A program made the position numbers and the translations under genes. The notes beneath the pieces are model-generated. The model made no database searches. It was not told the DNA's origin and worked only from the letters and a program-made list of their open reading frames with translations. A DNA stretch of 64,000 nucleotides from Gimesia aquarii (lineage in GTDB: Bacteria > Planctomycetota > Planctomycetia > Planctomycetales > Planctomycetaceae). Numbering within the stretch: position 1 is the first letter of the stretch; each line of letters opens with the position of its first letter. Positions 1 to 11,802 of the stretch are shown in pieces. Location of the stretch: contig NZ_CP037920.1 of assembly GCF_007748195.1 (NCBI RefSeq), positions 4,787,800 to 4,851,799 of the forward strand. Direction: 5' to 3'.

Positions 1-2
1 CT

Positions 3-524
3 GCGATTCAAGCCGGACATGAAGTTGCCCTTGTATCTGGACCGGTCAGACTGCCTCCACCGGAAGGATGTGAAGTCTACCATGTGGAAACGACTGATGA
101 GATGTATGCCCAATGCGAAAACCTCTTCCCTGAATGTGATGGGGTTATCGGAACAGCAGCAGTCTGTGATTATAAGATTAAAACCCGAGAGCCAGGTAAA
201 ATCGCCAAAACCGGTGAAGCGATCACTTTGGAACTGGTAGAAACGATTGATGTACTAGCCGAACTGGGGACACAGAAAGGCCACCGCTGGGTGATAGGCT
301 TTGCTCTGGAGTCACAGGATGCTCGCTTCAATGCAGTCCGCAAACTCTACAGCAAAAAATGCGATGCGATTGTCCTCAACGGCGTGAATGCCATCGGTTC
401 CAATGAAAATTATGTGGAAGTCATCGATCAAAGCCAGGAAACCGTCGCCACTTATTCTGGTGAGAAATCTCTGGTAGCAGAATCACTCATCTCCTGGGTA
501 CAAGCACACATCGCTGGAAAATAA
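3..524 (+). CDS. coaBC: CoaBC, C-terminal part (phosphopantothenate--cysteine ligase domain), partial
   Basis: The reading frame is already open at the left edge, so the start and the CoaC decarboxylase half lie outside the window. The visible part begins with AIQAGHEVALVSGPV, which matches the CoaB segment after the GGTxE region. It continues through GTAAVCDY, the region lining the CTP and phosphopantothenate site, and KIAKTGEAITLELVETIDVLAELG. CoaB condenses 4'-phosphopantothenate with cysteine using CTP, in coenzyme A synthesis in the cytoplasm. The stop is at 522-524. No terminator follows directly. Confidence 0.9.
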   Translation, partial: AIQAGHEVALVSGPVRLPPPEGCEVYHVETTDEMYAQCENLFPECDGVIGTAAVCDYKIKTREPGKIAKTGEAITLELVETIDVLAELGTQKGHRWVIGFALESQDARFNAVRKLYSKKCDAIVLNGVNAIGSNENYVEVIDQSQETVATYSGEKSLVAESLISWVQAHIAGK

Positions 525-1026
525 TGTGAAAGCCGATGCTATCAATCTAATGATAGAAACAGGGGACGGCAACAGGACCTGAACTCAGAAGCCCCGGTAC
601 CAGAAATGACAAACGTTATAATCTGTCCTATCCGCACAACCAGTCCTTTCAACTTCGACTGTCTTTTCTAACCCGACCAACCCGCGCGTATGAGGCAGAA
701 ACGCAACATAGTTTGTTGAGTTTTTCCGACATGACCGTCGTTCGTGTGCTAGGTTTGAATAGTTAAGGAAATCAACATCTAGCAGAAACCATACTTTTGT
801 TTGGTACGTCTCAATTCCCCCTGATTGAGACAATAGTCGTGAAAATGTTCCCGTTTGTTGATGTTCTTGGGTTTACTCACAAACGGGAACAATTTTCTTT
901 CCATGCAAAAATCTAATGCCTTCTGAAAAAAGTAAGCACTTTTTTGCGTTCGCTTTACGCGCCGTTGATTCCATTTTTAAAATAAATTGGTCTCCATTTT
1001 TTGTATAGATTTGCAGGTTGGTCGTC
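525..1026. other. Intergenic region between coaBC and ftsK, no convincing gene
   Basis: About 500 bases without a convincing coding region. A minus-strand open frame across 585-833 has no recognisable protein features and overlaps a hairpin. The visible content is two strong inverted repeats in the last 220 bases (listed separately) and an AT-rich stretch just before ftsK that may hold its promoter. A TATAAT at 617-622 has no matching -35 box. Confidence 0.5.
808..897 (+). promoter_or_regulatory. Two consecutive hairpins upstream of ftsK
   Basis: Hairpin 1 pairs GTCTCAAT (808-815) with ATTGAGAC (824-831) around the loop TCCCCCTG. Hairpin 2 pairs 841-858 with 879-897. Its core is GTTCCCGTTTGT with ACAAACGGGAAC, extended by GAAAAT/ATTTTC across one bulged base, giving about 18 base pairs. 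A short T-rich tract follows. This could end a small upstream transcript or form an ftsK leader structure. Which of these it is cannot be decided from sequence. Confidence 0.55.
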
Positions 1027-3321
1027 ATGATCGACATTCAACGGTTCAAAACAGATTTAATTGCGCTCGGGTTGCTGGCAGTCACAGTCTTTCTCGGACT
1101 GAGTCTCTTCAGCTATGACCCCGCTGATCCTCCTGCGCAACTGGTCTACCCTGTCCGTGAAGCTGCTCAAAATCTATGTGGAACTACAGGAGCCCATGTC
1201 GCTCATCTTTTGCGAACTGGCTTTGGTGTAGGTGCCTGGGGAATCTTTCTAGCGTTGATCGTAATTGATATGCGTATGTTTTCACGTCAACAGGCAGTTG
1301 GCGCGATGGTAGAACTCTTTGGACTTGCGCTGATTTTAGCCTCGGTCTGTATTGTCAGTCAAATGATGTTAGGCAATAACAGCACGACACCTCTTATTGG
1401 TAGTGGTGGTTATATTGGTGCACTTGGATTCTCATTTTTGGAAGCAAAATTTTCTGTTGCTGGTTCCTTAATTCTGTTAGCTTCCATGTTTTTTGCAGGG
1501 CTCTTATTAACAGCCGATACGATGCCTGTCCGGTTTCTTTTTTCCTGTCTCTCATTTCCGTTTCGAGTTTTAAGCCGCGACACTTCAGAATTTGAGGAAG
1601 CGGCTGAAGAAGAATATGAAGAGGACGAGGACGAAGATGTCATCGCTGAAGATGAAGAGGAAGAGTATGAAGAAGAAGTCGTTGCCGCTCCAAAACTGAA
1701 AAAAGCCAAAGTACGAAAACCGATCAAAGTAAATCCACCAGCGGGCCTTCGCTTGTCACGCGAGCCTCGACCCATCGAGCAAAAAAAAAACAGCTCGTAT
1801 AAGTTGCCCGGGTTAGAACTCCTGGAAGAAGCAGAAAACTTTCCATTTGAGTTATTAGCGAAAAAAGCGGAAGAAGCAGCCGAAGTTCTGGAGAATACAT
1901 TCGCCGATTTTGGCTTGGATATTCAAGTTTCTGAAATCGATACCGGTCCAGTTTTAACTCTATTCGAACTCAATTTGAAACCTGGATTACGTGTTGCCAA
2001 AGTGACAGCACTGGCTCATGACCTCGCGGTCGCTTTACGAGTGCCATCAGTGCGAGTTGTGCCTTCTATCCCTGGAAAAAATACAGTGGGTGTCGAAGTT
2101 CCTAATGAAAAGCAGGTCATGGTACGTTTGAAAGAACTGATTGAGGCCTGTTCTCAAGAAGCAGATCGCAATCGAATTCCACTTTTCATGGGTAAAGACG
2201 TGAGTGGCCGCCCTCTGACTGCTGACCTGTCGAAACTGCCTCATCTATTGATTGCAGGACGTACCGGAACAGGTAAAAGTGTCTGTCTCAATACACTCAT
2301 TCTTTCGTTACTGATGACGCGGACTCCCAACGAAGTCAAGATGTTGATGATCGACCCCAAAATGGTGGAGTTAAGTGGTTACAAGCGAATTCCCCATTTG
2401 ATGCACCCCGTAATTACCGATATGAAAAAAGCGGAAGCGGTTTTGGCGTGGGCTGTCGACAAAATGGAAGAACGCTATGACCTTCTCGCGCGTTGTGGTG
2501 CTCGAAACATTGAAAGCTTCAACAAACTCGGAAAACAAAAAATCTTAGAGCTGGCTGACATTGATCCTGATTCAGAAGAAGCACAGCAAATGCCAGAAAA
2601 AATGCCTTCCATCGTGATCGTTGCGGATGAAATTGCTGATATGATGATGACATCAGGTAAAGATGTGGAAGCACACATTATCCGTCTGGCTCAGAAATCG
2701 CGGGCTGTGGGCATTCACCTGGTACTCGCAACTCAAAAACCAACCGTCGATGTCATTACAGGGCTGATTAAATCTAACCTCCCTGCCCGAATTTCGTTTC
2801 AGGTTGCCAGCCGTGGTGATAGCCGTGTGGTATTGGATGAAAATGGTGCTGATGCTCTGCTCGGCAATGGTGATATGCTCTACCTGGCTCCCGGAACCAG
2901 TAAACTGACTCGTGCTCAAGGGGCCTACGTGAGTGATGAAGAAATCGAAAATGTAATTGACTTCTTTGGCGATATGGAACCAGAATACAGTCCTGAACTG
3001 GCTCAAATCACAGCTGCAAACTCAAAGAAGAATAATGGTGGTGACTCTGAACGTAAAGAGGACAGCCTGTATAATGAGGCAGTTGAAGTCGTTATTCGCG
3101 AAGGTCGCGGCTCTGTTTCTCTATTACAACGAGCCCTTGGGGTAGGCTATGGTCGCGGTGCCCGTTTGATCGATTACATGGCAGAAGATGGTATTGTCGG
3201 TGAGTACAACGGCTCACAGGCACGTGAAGTCTTGTATACAATCGATGAATGGGAAGCCGCGAAGCAAAACGACTTCCAAGACGATTATGAAGAAGAAGAA
3301 TACGAAGAAGAGTTCGTATAA
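1027..3321 (+). CDS. ftsK: FtsK/SpoIIIE-type DNA translocase
   Basis: ATP-driven hexameric DNA pump that clears and dimer-resolves the chromosome terminus at the division septum. With the ATG start the protein is 764 aa; an in-frame TTG lies 9 bases upstream at 1018. Domains in order: about four N-terminal membrane helices (residues 10-170), a very acidic linker rich in Glu/Asp (about 190-225), the alpha/beta motor with Walker A GRTGTGKS at about 411-418 and Walker B IVIVADEIADM near 528, and a C-terminal winged-helix gamma domain (SLLQRALGVGYGRGARLIDYM) that reads KOPS-like sites. The tail is again acidic. GR replaces the more usual GA at the start of the Walker A loop. The gene stands alone between long spacers. 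Confidence 0.95.
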   Translation: MIDIQRFKTDLIALGLLAVTVFLGLSLFSYDPADPPAQLVYPVREAAQNLCGTTGAHVAHLLRTGFGVGAWGIFLALIVIDMRMFSRQQAVGAMVELFGLALILASVCIVSQMMLGNNSTTPLIGSGGYIGALGFSFLEAKFSVAGSLILLASMFFAGLLLTADTMPVRFLFSCLSFPFRVLSRDTSEFEEAAEEEYEEDEDEDVIAEDEEEEYEEEVVAAPKLKKAKVRKPIKVNPPAGLRLSREPRPIEQKKNSSYKLPGLELLEEAENFPFELLAKKAEEAAEVLENTFADFGLDIQVSEIDTGPVLTLFELNLKPGLRVAKVTALAHDLAVALRVPSVRVVPSIPGKNTVGVEVPNEKQVMVRLKELIEACSQEADRNRIPLFMGKDVSGRPLTADLSKLPHLLIAGRTGTGKSVCLNTLILSLLMTRTPNEVKMLMIDPKMVELSGYKRIPHLMHPVITDMKKAEAVLAWAVDKMEERYDLLARCGARNIESFNKLGKQKILELADIDPDSEEAQQMPEKMPSIVIVADEIADMMMTSGKDVEAHIIRLAQKSRAVGIHLVLATQKPTVDVITGLIKSNLPARISFQVASRGDSRVVLDENGADALLGNGDMLYLAPGTSKLTRAQGAYVSDEEIENVIDFFGDMEPEYSPELAQITAANSKKNNGGDSERKEDSLYNEAVEVVIREGRGSVSLLQRALGVGYGRGARLIDYMAEDGIVGEYNGSQAREVLYTIDEWEAAKQNDFQDDYEEEEYEEEFV

Positions 3322-3476
3322 CGTGGCATTTCGCCCTATTCTTCTTTACTTATTGCCTTAAAAGATGTCTGAAGTCGTAAATTCTGTTTGACTACCACAG
3401 CCGCTCTGCTTATGATCTTTCCATTACAAAGCGCATAATTAGCCATTTTCACTAGGATTTGAAGGTCTTTTCGTCA

Positions 3477-3548
3477 ATGATGCCTGTTTCAAATATCGTC
3501 TGCGTCAGCAGCATTATTATTATTTGCGAAATTACAGGCTCACTATGA
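3477..3548 (+). CDS. Isoleucine-rich leader peptide of cimA (23 aa)
   Basis: Small reading frame from ATG 3477 (a second ATG follows at 3480) to TGA 3546-3548. Six of 23 codons are Ile, including four consecutive ATT codons at 3513-3524, and three more are Val. GAAGG at 3461-3465 is a plausible ribosome binding site. The stop codon sits inside the sequence that can form the antiterminator, and a terminator follows 35 bases later. The next gene makes citramalate for isoleucine, so this fits the role of an amino-acid-sensing leader. The peptide is a role call from arrangement; it has no homology to cite. Confidence 0.8.
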   Translation: MMPVSNIVCVSSIIIICEITGSL

Positions 3549-3611
3549 CTTGAGGATCATTATCAATTTAACAGATTTTCAGAACCTCAGGTCACAACCT
3601 GAGGTTTTTTT
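3546..3611 (+). promoter_or_regulatory. Transcription attenuator (antiterminator/terminator) before cimA
   Basis: Terminator form: AACCTCAGGT (3583-3592) pairs with ACCTGAGGTT (3597-3606) around CACA and runs into seven T (3605-3611). Antiterminator form: TGACTTGAGG (3546-3555) pairs with CCTCAGGTCA (3585-3594), nine Watson-Crick pairs and one T-G. The two forms use the same strand and exclude each other. A ribosome stalled at the Ile run (3513-3524) leaves 3546-3555 free. A ribosome that reaches the stop codon at 3546 covers it, and the terminator can form. An early pause hairpin is not obvious. Confidence 0.85.
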
Positions 3612-3787
3612 ATTGCATTGACCAAGACTCATTAAGGACTGTGACAAGATAACCTGAAAGAAAATAACAGGAGATCATTTCATAGTACAAAACGTTAGCA
3701 TTTAGTGTGGCTCGAATAGGATACAGTCTAAATCAACCAGCGACTCTTCAATTTTCAAAGAATAACAGAAAAAGAAAGCCCCTAAAG

Positions 3788-5362
3788 ATGGCCCGAATTC
3801 AGATGTATGACACAACTTTGCGGGATGGCAGCCAGGGAGAAGGCATCAACTTCTCATTGGAAGATAAGCTGCAAATTACCGTAAAGCTTGATGAAATGGG
3901 CTTTGACTATATTGAAGGTGGCTATCCTCTTTCAAATCCCAAAGACACAGAATATTTCCAGCGCGTCGCAGAAATGGATCTGAAACACGCTAAAGTCACA
4001 GCCTTTGGAATGACACGTCGTAAAGATATTGCCGCAAAAGATGATGTTGGCATGCAGGCACTCCGCGACTCCCAGGCACCCGTTGTCACTATCGTCGGTA
4101 AGACTTGGGATTTGCATGTCACAGAAGTTCTACGGGTGAGTCTCGAAGAGAATCTGGCCATGATTACAGATTCAGTCTCCTTCATCAAATCATGCGGACG
4201 TGAAGTGATCTATGACGCGGAACACTTCTTTGATGGATTTCGAGCGAATCCGGATTATGCTTTAAAAACGATTAAGGCAGCTGCCGAAGGTGGCGCAGAT
4301 ATCATTATCCCCTGCGATACGAATGGCGGAAGTCTGCCTGAAGTCATTGCCAAATATCTCGACCTCGTTCGAAGTGAGTTGAATACCCCCCTGGGCATTC
4401 ACTGTCACAACGATTGTGATGTCGCAATAGCTAACTCATTAACTGCGGTAGAGCATGGAGCCGTACAAGTTCAGGGAACGATCAATGGAATCGGCGAACG
4501 CTGTGGAAATGCTGATCTGATTAGTGTGATCGCCAATCTGGTCACAAAACAGGAAGGTCATTCGGTTCTACTTGACAACAATTTACATAATCTGACCGAA
4601 CTATCGCGCTATGTTTACGAACTGGCTAATATGAATTTTCGATCAAGCCAACCGTTTGTTGGCAGTAGTGCCTTTGCACACAAAGGCGGCATGCACGTTC
4701 ACGCCGTCAATCGTATCGCCAGAAGTTACGAACACATCGAACCGGAAGTGGTAGGTAACGAACGGAAAGTACTCGTCAGTGAACTGTCCGGCCGTTCCAA
4801 CATTGTCGCAAAAACGACAAAATATAAACTCGATCATGATCCAGAGCTTCTTACCAAAATCTTGGAAAAAGTTCAGGATCTGGAAAACATCGGCTATCAG
4901 TTTGAAGCGGCGGAAGCCTCGTTCGATCTGCTCGTCAAAAAAGTCGCAGGAACATTCACACCTCACTTCGAGAAGATTCATTATCGAGTCAACGTTGAAT
5001 CAGATCACACTCATGAACCGCTTACAGAAGCGACCATTAAACTAAACGTCAACAGTCATCAGGAACATGTTGTCGGCGAAGGCGATGGTCCTGTCAACGC
5101 ATTAGACACGGCACTCCGCAAAGCCCTCTGCCCTGCTTACCCAGCACTCGAAAAGATGCATCTGGTTGATTACAAAGTACGTGTCATCAACTCTGCAGAA
5201 GGCACTGCCGCCCGCGTACGAGTAGTCATTGAGAGTAGAGATGAACATGATGTCTGGAGCAGCATCGGAGTCAGTGAAAATATCATCGAAGCGAGTTGGC
5301 TGGCACTCGTAGATAGCGTCGAATATAAGCTCTATAAGGATAAAGGAACTTTTTCCGACTAG
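3788..5362 (+). CDS. cimA: (R)-citramalate synthase
   Basis: Condenses pyruvate with acetyl-CoA to citramalate, the first step of the threonine-independent route to isoleucine. It belongs to the LeuA/homocitrate synthase family. At 524 aa it fits CimA length. Visible features: DTTLRDG near the N-terminus (residues 8-14), a TIM-barrel with the metal-binding pair in GIHCHND (His205 and His207), GERCGN, and a C-terminal regulatory domain with the paralog-type ending EGTAARVRVVIES. An in-frame GTG at 3707 would add 27 unconserved residues, so the ATG at 3788, starting MARIQMYDTTLRDG, is preferred. The upstream isoleucine leader supports the isoleucine assignment over a leucine one. Confidence 0.9.
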   Translation: MARIQMYDTTLRDGSQGEGINFSLEDKLQITVKLDEMGFDYIEGGYPLSNPKDTEYFQRVAEMDLKHAKVTAFGMTRRKDIAAKDDVGMQALRDSQAPVVTIVGKTWDLHVTEVLRVSLEENLAMITDSVSFIKSCGREVIYDAEHFFDGFRANPDYALKTIKAAAEGGADIIIPCDTNGGSLPEVIAKYLDLVRSELNTPLGIHCHNDCDVAIANSLTAVEHGAVQVQGTINGIGERCGNADLISVIANLVTKQEGHSVLLDNNLHNLTELSRYVYELANMNFRSSQPFVGSSAFAHKGGMHVHAVNRIARSYEHIEPEVVGNERKVLVSELSGRSNIVAKTTKYKLDHDPELLTKILEKVQDLENIGYQFEAAEASFDLLVKKVAGTFTPHFEKIHYRVNVESDHTHEPLTEATIKLNVNSHQEHVVGEGDGPVNALDTALRKALCPAYPALEKMHLVDYKVRVINSAEGTAARVRVVIESRDEHDVWSSIGVSENIIEASWLALVDSVEYKLYKDKGTFSD

Positions 5363-5526
5363 AATGAAGAAACCGCGACCGTCAATAATGCCCGCAACAA
5401 CTATTTTTGCTATATCTGAGTCTGATCAGTCATGTTTAGCTGCTCCGACAGGCTCTATTCATTGACGAATGATACTCATACATCAATCAGGTCCCTCAAA
5501 CTTCAAACAAGACTCAATAGTAACTC

Positions 5527-8451
<2,925 letters not shown>

Positions 8452-8486
8452 TGAAAGTTTCCGGCTATCATTTCATTAGAATCCTG

Positions 8487-8513
8487 TTGTGCTGCCATTG
8501 GGCGGTGTATAAT
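8487..8513 (+). promoter_or_regulatory. Possible sigma-70-type promoter before the DUF151 gene
   Basis: A perfect TATAAT at 8508-8513 follows TTGTGC at 8487-8492 with a 15-base spacer, about 95 bases before the start codon. The spacer is short, so the -35 assignment is uncertain. Confidence 0.35.
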
Positions 8514-8606
8514 AATGACACTAAAATAAAGACGTTCTGATTCAGGAATATTTAACTCATTCTGGTTGGCTGTGTTATTTTCTCTGCCCGACCACAGGAG
8601 GTTCTC

Positions 8607-9011
8607 TTGCTTGTTGAAATGGAGTTATCTCGCATTATTATCAGCGAGATTGGTGACCAGCAGGTGATTTATCTGCGCGAAGTGAATGGGGAACGTATCT
8701 TTCCGATCCTGATTGGTATTTTTGAAGCAACTACCATTGACCGTCGTGTGAATCAGGAATTCTCACCTCAGCGTCCCTTAACACATGACTTATTAAAAAA
8801 TACGATTGAATCACTGGGTGGGAGACTCACTGACGTTGTGATCACACATCTGGAAGACCACACTTACTATGCAATGTTGCGGGTCGATCAGAATGGAGAA
8901 TTAGTGGAAATCGATAGTCGCCCGAGTGACGCAATTGCTTTATCAATTCATTACGATCCGCCAGTGCCGATCTTCGTCCATGAATCCGTGCTGGAGCAGA
9001 CTTCCAAGTAA
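8607..9011 (+). CDS. Bifunctional nuclease domain protein (DUF151)
   Basis: 134-aa cytoplasmic protein of the DUF151 family, whose members include proteins reported to have DNase and RNase activity. Family hallmarks seen are LREVNGERIFPILIGIFEA near the N-terminus and DSRPSDAIALSI in the C-terminal half. The start is set by a strong AGGAGG at 8596-8601 placed five bases before a TTG codon at 8607. The first in-frame ATG (8619) would be 17 bases away, too far. The gene is monocistronic and converges on the next gene. Confidence 0.85.
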   Translation: MLVEMELSRIIISEIGDQQVIYLREVNGERIFPILIGIFEATTIDRRVNQEFSPQRPLTHDLLKNTIESLGGRLTDVVITHLEDHTYYAMLRVDQNGELVEIDSRPSDAIALSIHYDPPVPIFVHESVLEQTSK

Positions 9012-9042
9012 ACCACTTCAGGAATTCTTAGTACACTGCTAC

Positions 9043-9082
9043 AAAAAAAGGCTCTTCCAATTACGACCTTCGGAAGAGCCTT
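9043..9082 (-). terminator. Rho-independent terminator of the NagB-like gene
   Basis: On the minus strand AAGGCTCTTCC pairs with GGAAGAGCCTT across a 13-base loop and runs into seven T. It lies about 20 bases past the stop of the minus-strand gene. On the plus strand the stem lacks a good T tail, so it mainly serves the minus strand. Confidence 0.85.
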
Positions 9083-9102
9083 GTATCGATTTTCAGTATC
9101 TA

Positions 9103-10053
9103 CTAGTTGCAATCCGCAACCAATGGTCCAGCCAATTCATCTAAAATAATCAGACGACCGGGTTGCTTTGTCATGTATGTGGAAGGAATCCAACTCGTCG
9201 GTTCGTGTCGTAATGTCATCCAGACACTCATTCCCTGCCACTGCATCCCCCGTGAGAAAATCCCATCACAGCCACCGATAATCTTATCGGCGTTCAGGAA
9301 ACAGCCAGGGCCAATCGTGTTAGCATATGCAGGCACGAGAGTCGTGCGACTTTTGAAGCTTGTCACTGCATTCTGTTCGATGGTGAGCGGATGCAATTTT
9401 GCACCGATCCGGTGAGTTTGAGCCTGCCACTCCTCTTCAGAATTGAACTCACCTGCAAAATGAGGTTCCCAGAACGCGATGTGGCAAACTCGACCGATGC
9501 CAAAAATCACGCCCAGTTTTGCACCCGCTGATCGCAACTCACCAATTTTATCGGCATAGGTTGGTAGTACATCTGCGGTAGCAAAGTGTCGTTGGTTCTC
9601 AGGAACAGTCAAATCACCCAGGGGGCCATAAAAGGCATCCTTCATTGCGAACTGAAATGCTCCCGGATTGGTAGGAGGTAACGTGTTTCCATCCGCATCA
9701 CTCCATTCATCCATGTTGAATCCATAAACATGATCGCAGGAAACGCCCCACTCTTTCAGAAAGAAAACAGCCCAACGATACATACCCATTGGTCCCACAG
9801 GCAGAATCAACGCCAGTTTCTCTCCTGCATCGCGTGACTGCTTAATCGTTAATGCAATTTCATGGCCCATAATTGTATCGAAGTCGGTTACACTTCCACA
9901 CATTACTGGTTCGAAGTCTTTGTGCCACCAGGACTGGCGATCTGTAATGGACGCCGGATCCGCATTCATGCATTGATCAATTTTTGCCAGATCCCAGCCA
10001 GCTGGAAAATAACCTTCCATCATGGAACCGGCAATCGTACTCATTAAATCCAT
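9103..10053 (-). CDS. Glucosamine-6-phosphate deaminase/isomerase-like protein (diverged NagB family)
   Basis: 316 aa with the NagB/RpiA/6-phosphogluconolactonase fold signature. GFNMDEW (Asp115, Glu116) corresponds to the NagB active-site NLDEY region, and [13 protein letters not shown] (His191, Glu196) to GIGxDGHIAFNEP. In NagB the DG before His and the Asn after Phe are conserved. Here they are VC and Trp, and the protein is about 50 residues longer, so a different phosphosugar substrate is likely. It probably acts on an amino-sugar phosphate or related compound in the cytoplasm. It has its own terminator and no sugar-utilisation neighbours. Confidence 0.7.
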   Translation of the reverse strand: MDLMSTIAGSMMEGYFPAGWDLAKIDQCMNADPASITDRQSWWHKDFEPVMCGSVTDFDTIMGHEIALTIKQSRDAGEKLALILPVGPMGMYRWAVFFLKEWGVSCDHVYGFNMDEWSDADGNTLPPTNPGAFQFAMKDAFYGPLGDLTVPENQRHFATADVLPTYADKIGELRSAGAKLGVIFGIGRVCHIAFWEPHFAGEFNSEEEWQAQTHRIGAKLHPLTIEQNAVTSFKSRTTLVPAYANTIGPGCFLNADKIIGGCDGIFSRGMQWQGMSVWMTLRHEPTSWIPSTYMTKQPGRLIILDELAGPLVADCN

Positions 10054-10550
10054 AACTGTTCCCTTCTCAATCCAAACTCACAATTTTTTCAAACTCTGGA
10101 AAACGTCAAAAACTCCTAATTTCTAACGATTATTTCAAAATTCGGTTTCAGGCGTGGATTTTAGCATAGACAGAAAATGAAAACAGGAAACAAAAGGCTA
10201 TGATTTCATAAACAAAAGAATAATTAAACCAACACTTTAAGTCCGATAAACATCTTGAATTCTCTCATCGAAATAGTTCTAATAGATTTGCTGAATTGAT
10301 TGTTCTCCCAAGCAATCAATCCTGCCTGAAAATGACCTTCCTTACAAACCGAATATTTTATCTTTACGATAATTATCAACCTGCCTGATTGAACAACAGA
10401 GTCCTCTCTGTTGTCATAAACAAGGGGCTTTTATTGATAAATGTCCAGACTTACTTTTTTGGGATTGAAAGCGATCCCTGTATAGTCCGATGGATATTCT
10501 ATTGAATAACCTCCCTTGCTGCGGTTCATCCAACCGGAGAAATAAAAACG
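10054..10550. other. Intergenic region before the RND efflux operon
   Basis: About 500 AT-rich bases between divergent genes. ACAACAGA (10393-10400) and TCTGTTGT (10407-10414) form an 8-bp inverted repeat about 140 bases before the efflux operon. TTGGGA (10459-10464) and TATAGT (10481-10486), 16 bases apart, are a possible promoter. The repeat could be an operator, but nothing in the sequence shows which regulator would bind. No coding frame is convincing. Confidence 0.4.
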
Positions 10551-11753
10551 ATGAAAGTACTGATTGCCCCAGCCTGTACAGCTCTGGCTATGATTATTGG
10601 CTGGTTAGTTTATGAACAGTCTCTACAAGAGACTCAGACGGCTCCTAAAACCATCATCACCCAACCCATTGCCGTGCAGGTGACCCGTTCCACCGAAAAA
10701 TCTCTTGAAAAGCGCATTAACCTCGTAGGCAATCTTGAAGCTGGATCACAGGTTGAGATTCGGACCAAGCACAGCGGGTACATTAAATCGATGCCATTTA
10801 ATGTAGGAGATCAAATTAAGGCAGGGGATATCATTCTGGAGTTAGATGACTCTGAAAACCAGGAAATGGTCATTAAATCAAAAGCCGCACTCACAGTTGC
10901 GAAAGCACAGTTGAAGGCACAAATCACCGCTCAAGAACTGACTCAAAAAGAACATGAGAGATTATTACTGCTTAAAAAAACAGGAGTCAGCACGGTACAG
11001 CAAATGGAAGAAGCGGTCGCGAATATGGCCATCGCGAAAGCGCAGACGGAACTCGAACAAGCAAGAGTTGAACAGGCAGAATCGGGGCTTGAGCAAAGCC
11101 GCCTGCGTCTGCAGGAAAACCAAATCCTGGCTCCGACAAACGGCTTTGTGGCAGAACGTCTGGTTGACGTTGGCGATTTGGCCAAACCCGACGTTGCTTT
11201 GATGAAGATTGTCAATCTGGATACGGTCCGCACGATCGTGCACATCATCGAAAAAGATTATGAAGATGTCAAACTCGGCCAGAAAGCTGTCATTTCCGTA
11301 GACACCTTCCCCGATAGAACATTTTCCGGCCATGTTTTACGCAAAGCACCTGTGTTGGATCCACAGACGCGGACTGCTGCGGTATACATCGAAATCCCCA
11401 ACAAAGATTTCTCATTGAAACCGGGCATGCATGCACGTGTTCAAATTGTGTTTGAACAACGTCACAAAGCCAAAGTACTACCAGTTGCTTCTCTGACGCG
11501 CCGCAAAGATGGGCCTGGATCAGCAGTTTATATTATTGATGGAAACCCGCCGGTTACTGAAATCCGTAATATTGAAGTCGGCATCAATGATGGTGAACTG
11601 GTCGAGATTCTCTCTGGAATCAATTCGGGAGATCTCGTGATAACGCTTGGAAATCGACTTGTCGATGAAGGTCAAACAGTCACTCCCGTTGAAGTCCCCA
11701 TGGACGAGGTTCTTCAATCACCACTGCCTTTGCCGCAGAAAACGAATTTGTGA
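10551..11753 (+). CDS. RND efflux pump membrane fusion (periplasmic adaptor) subunit
   Basis: 400-aa HlyD/AcrA-type adaptor linking an inner-membrane RND pump to an outer-membrane channel. It has an N-terminal signal-anchor (ALAMIIGWLV, residues 12-21). A lipoyl/barrel-sandwich half motif follows (VEIRTKHSGYIKSMPFNVGD). A long alpha-helical hairpin rich in Ala, Gln and Glu spans about 105-180. The second lipoyl half (ILAPTNGFVAERLVDVGD) and beta-barrel domains complete it. The pump gene follows after 49 bases and is surely cotranscribed. No TolC-like gene is present, so the channel must be encoded elsewhere. The substrate cannot be read from sequence. Confidence 0.9.
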   Translation: MKVLIAPACTALAMIIGWLVYEQSLQETQTAPKTIITQPIAVQVTRSTEKSLEKRINLVGNLEAGSQVEIRTKHSGYIKSMPFNVGDQIKAGDIILELDDSENQEMVIKSKAALTVAKAQLKAQITAQELTQKEHERLLLLKKTGVSTVQQMEEAVANMAIAKAQTELEQARVEQAESGLEQSRLRLQENQILAPTNGFVAERLVDVGDLAKPDVALMKIVNLDTVRTIVHIIEKDYEDVKLGQKAVISVDTFPDRTFSGHVLRKAPVLDPQTRTAAVYIEIPNKDFSLKPGMHARVQIVFEQRHKAKVLPVASLTRRKDGPGSAVYIIDGNPPVTEIRNIEVGINDGELVEILSGINSGDLVITLGNRLVDEGQTVTPVEVPMDEVLQSPLPLPQKTNL

Positions 11754-11802
11754 TTTAGACCATCTTCTTTTATGGAGATGATCAATGATTGAAGATTAAT
11801 AT

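Noticed and set aside
585-833. Minus-strand open frame after coaBC
   Set aside because: No ribosome binding site or recognisable composition, and it overlaps a hairpin.
3556-3570. Fur-box-like GATCATTATCAA
   Set aside because: Matches only half of the Fur consensus and lies inside the attenuator leader.
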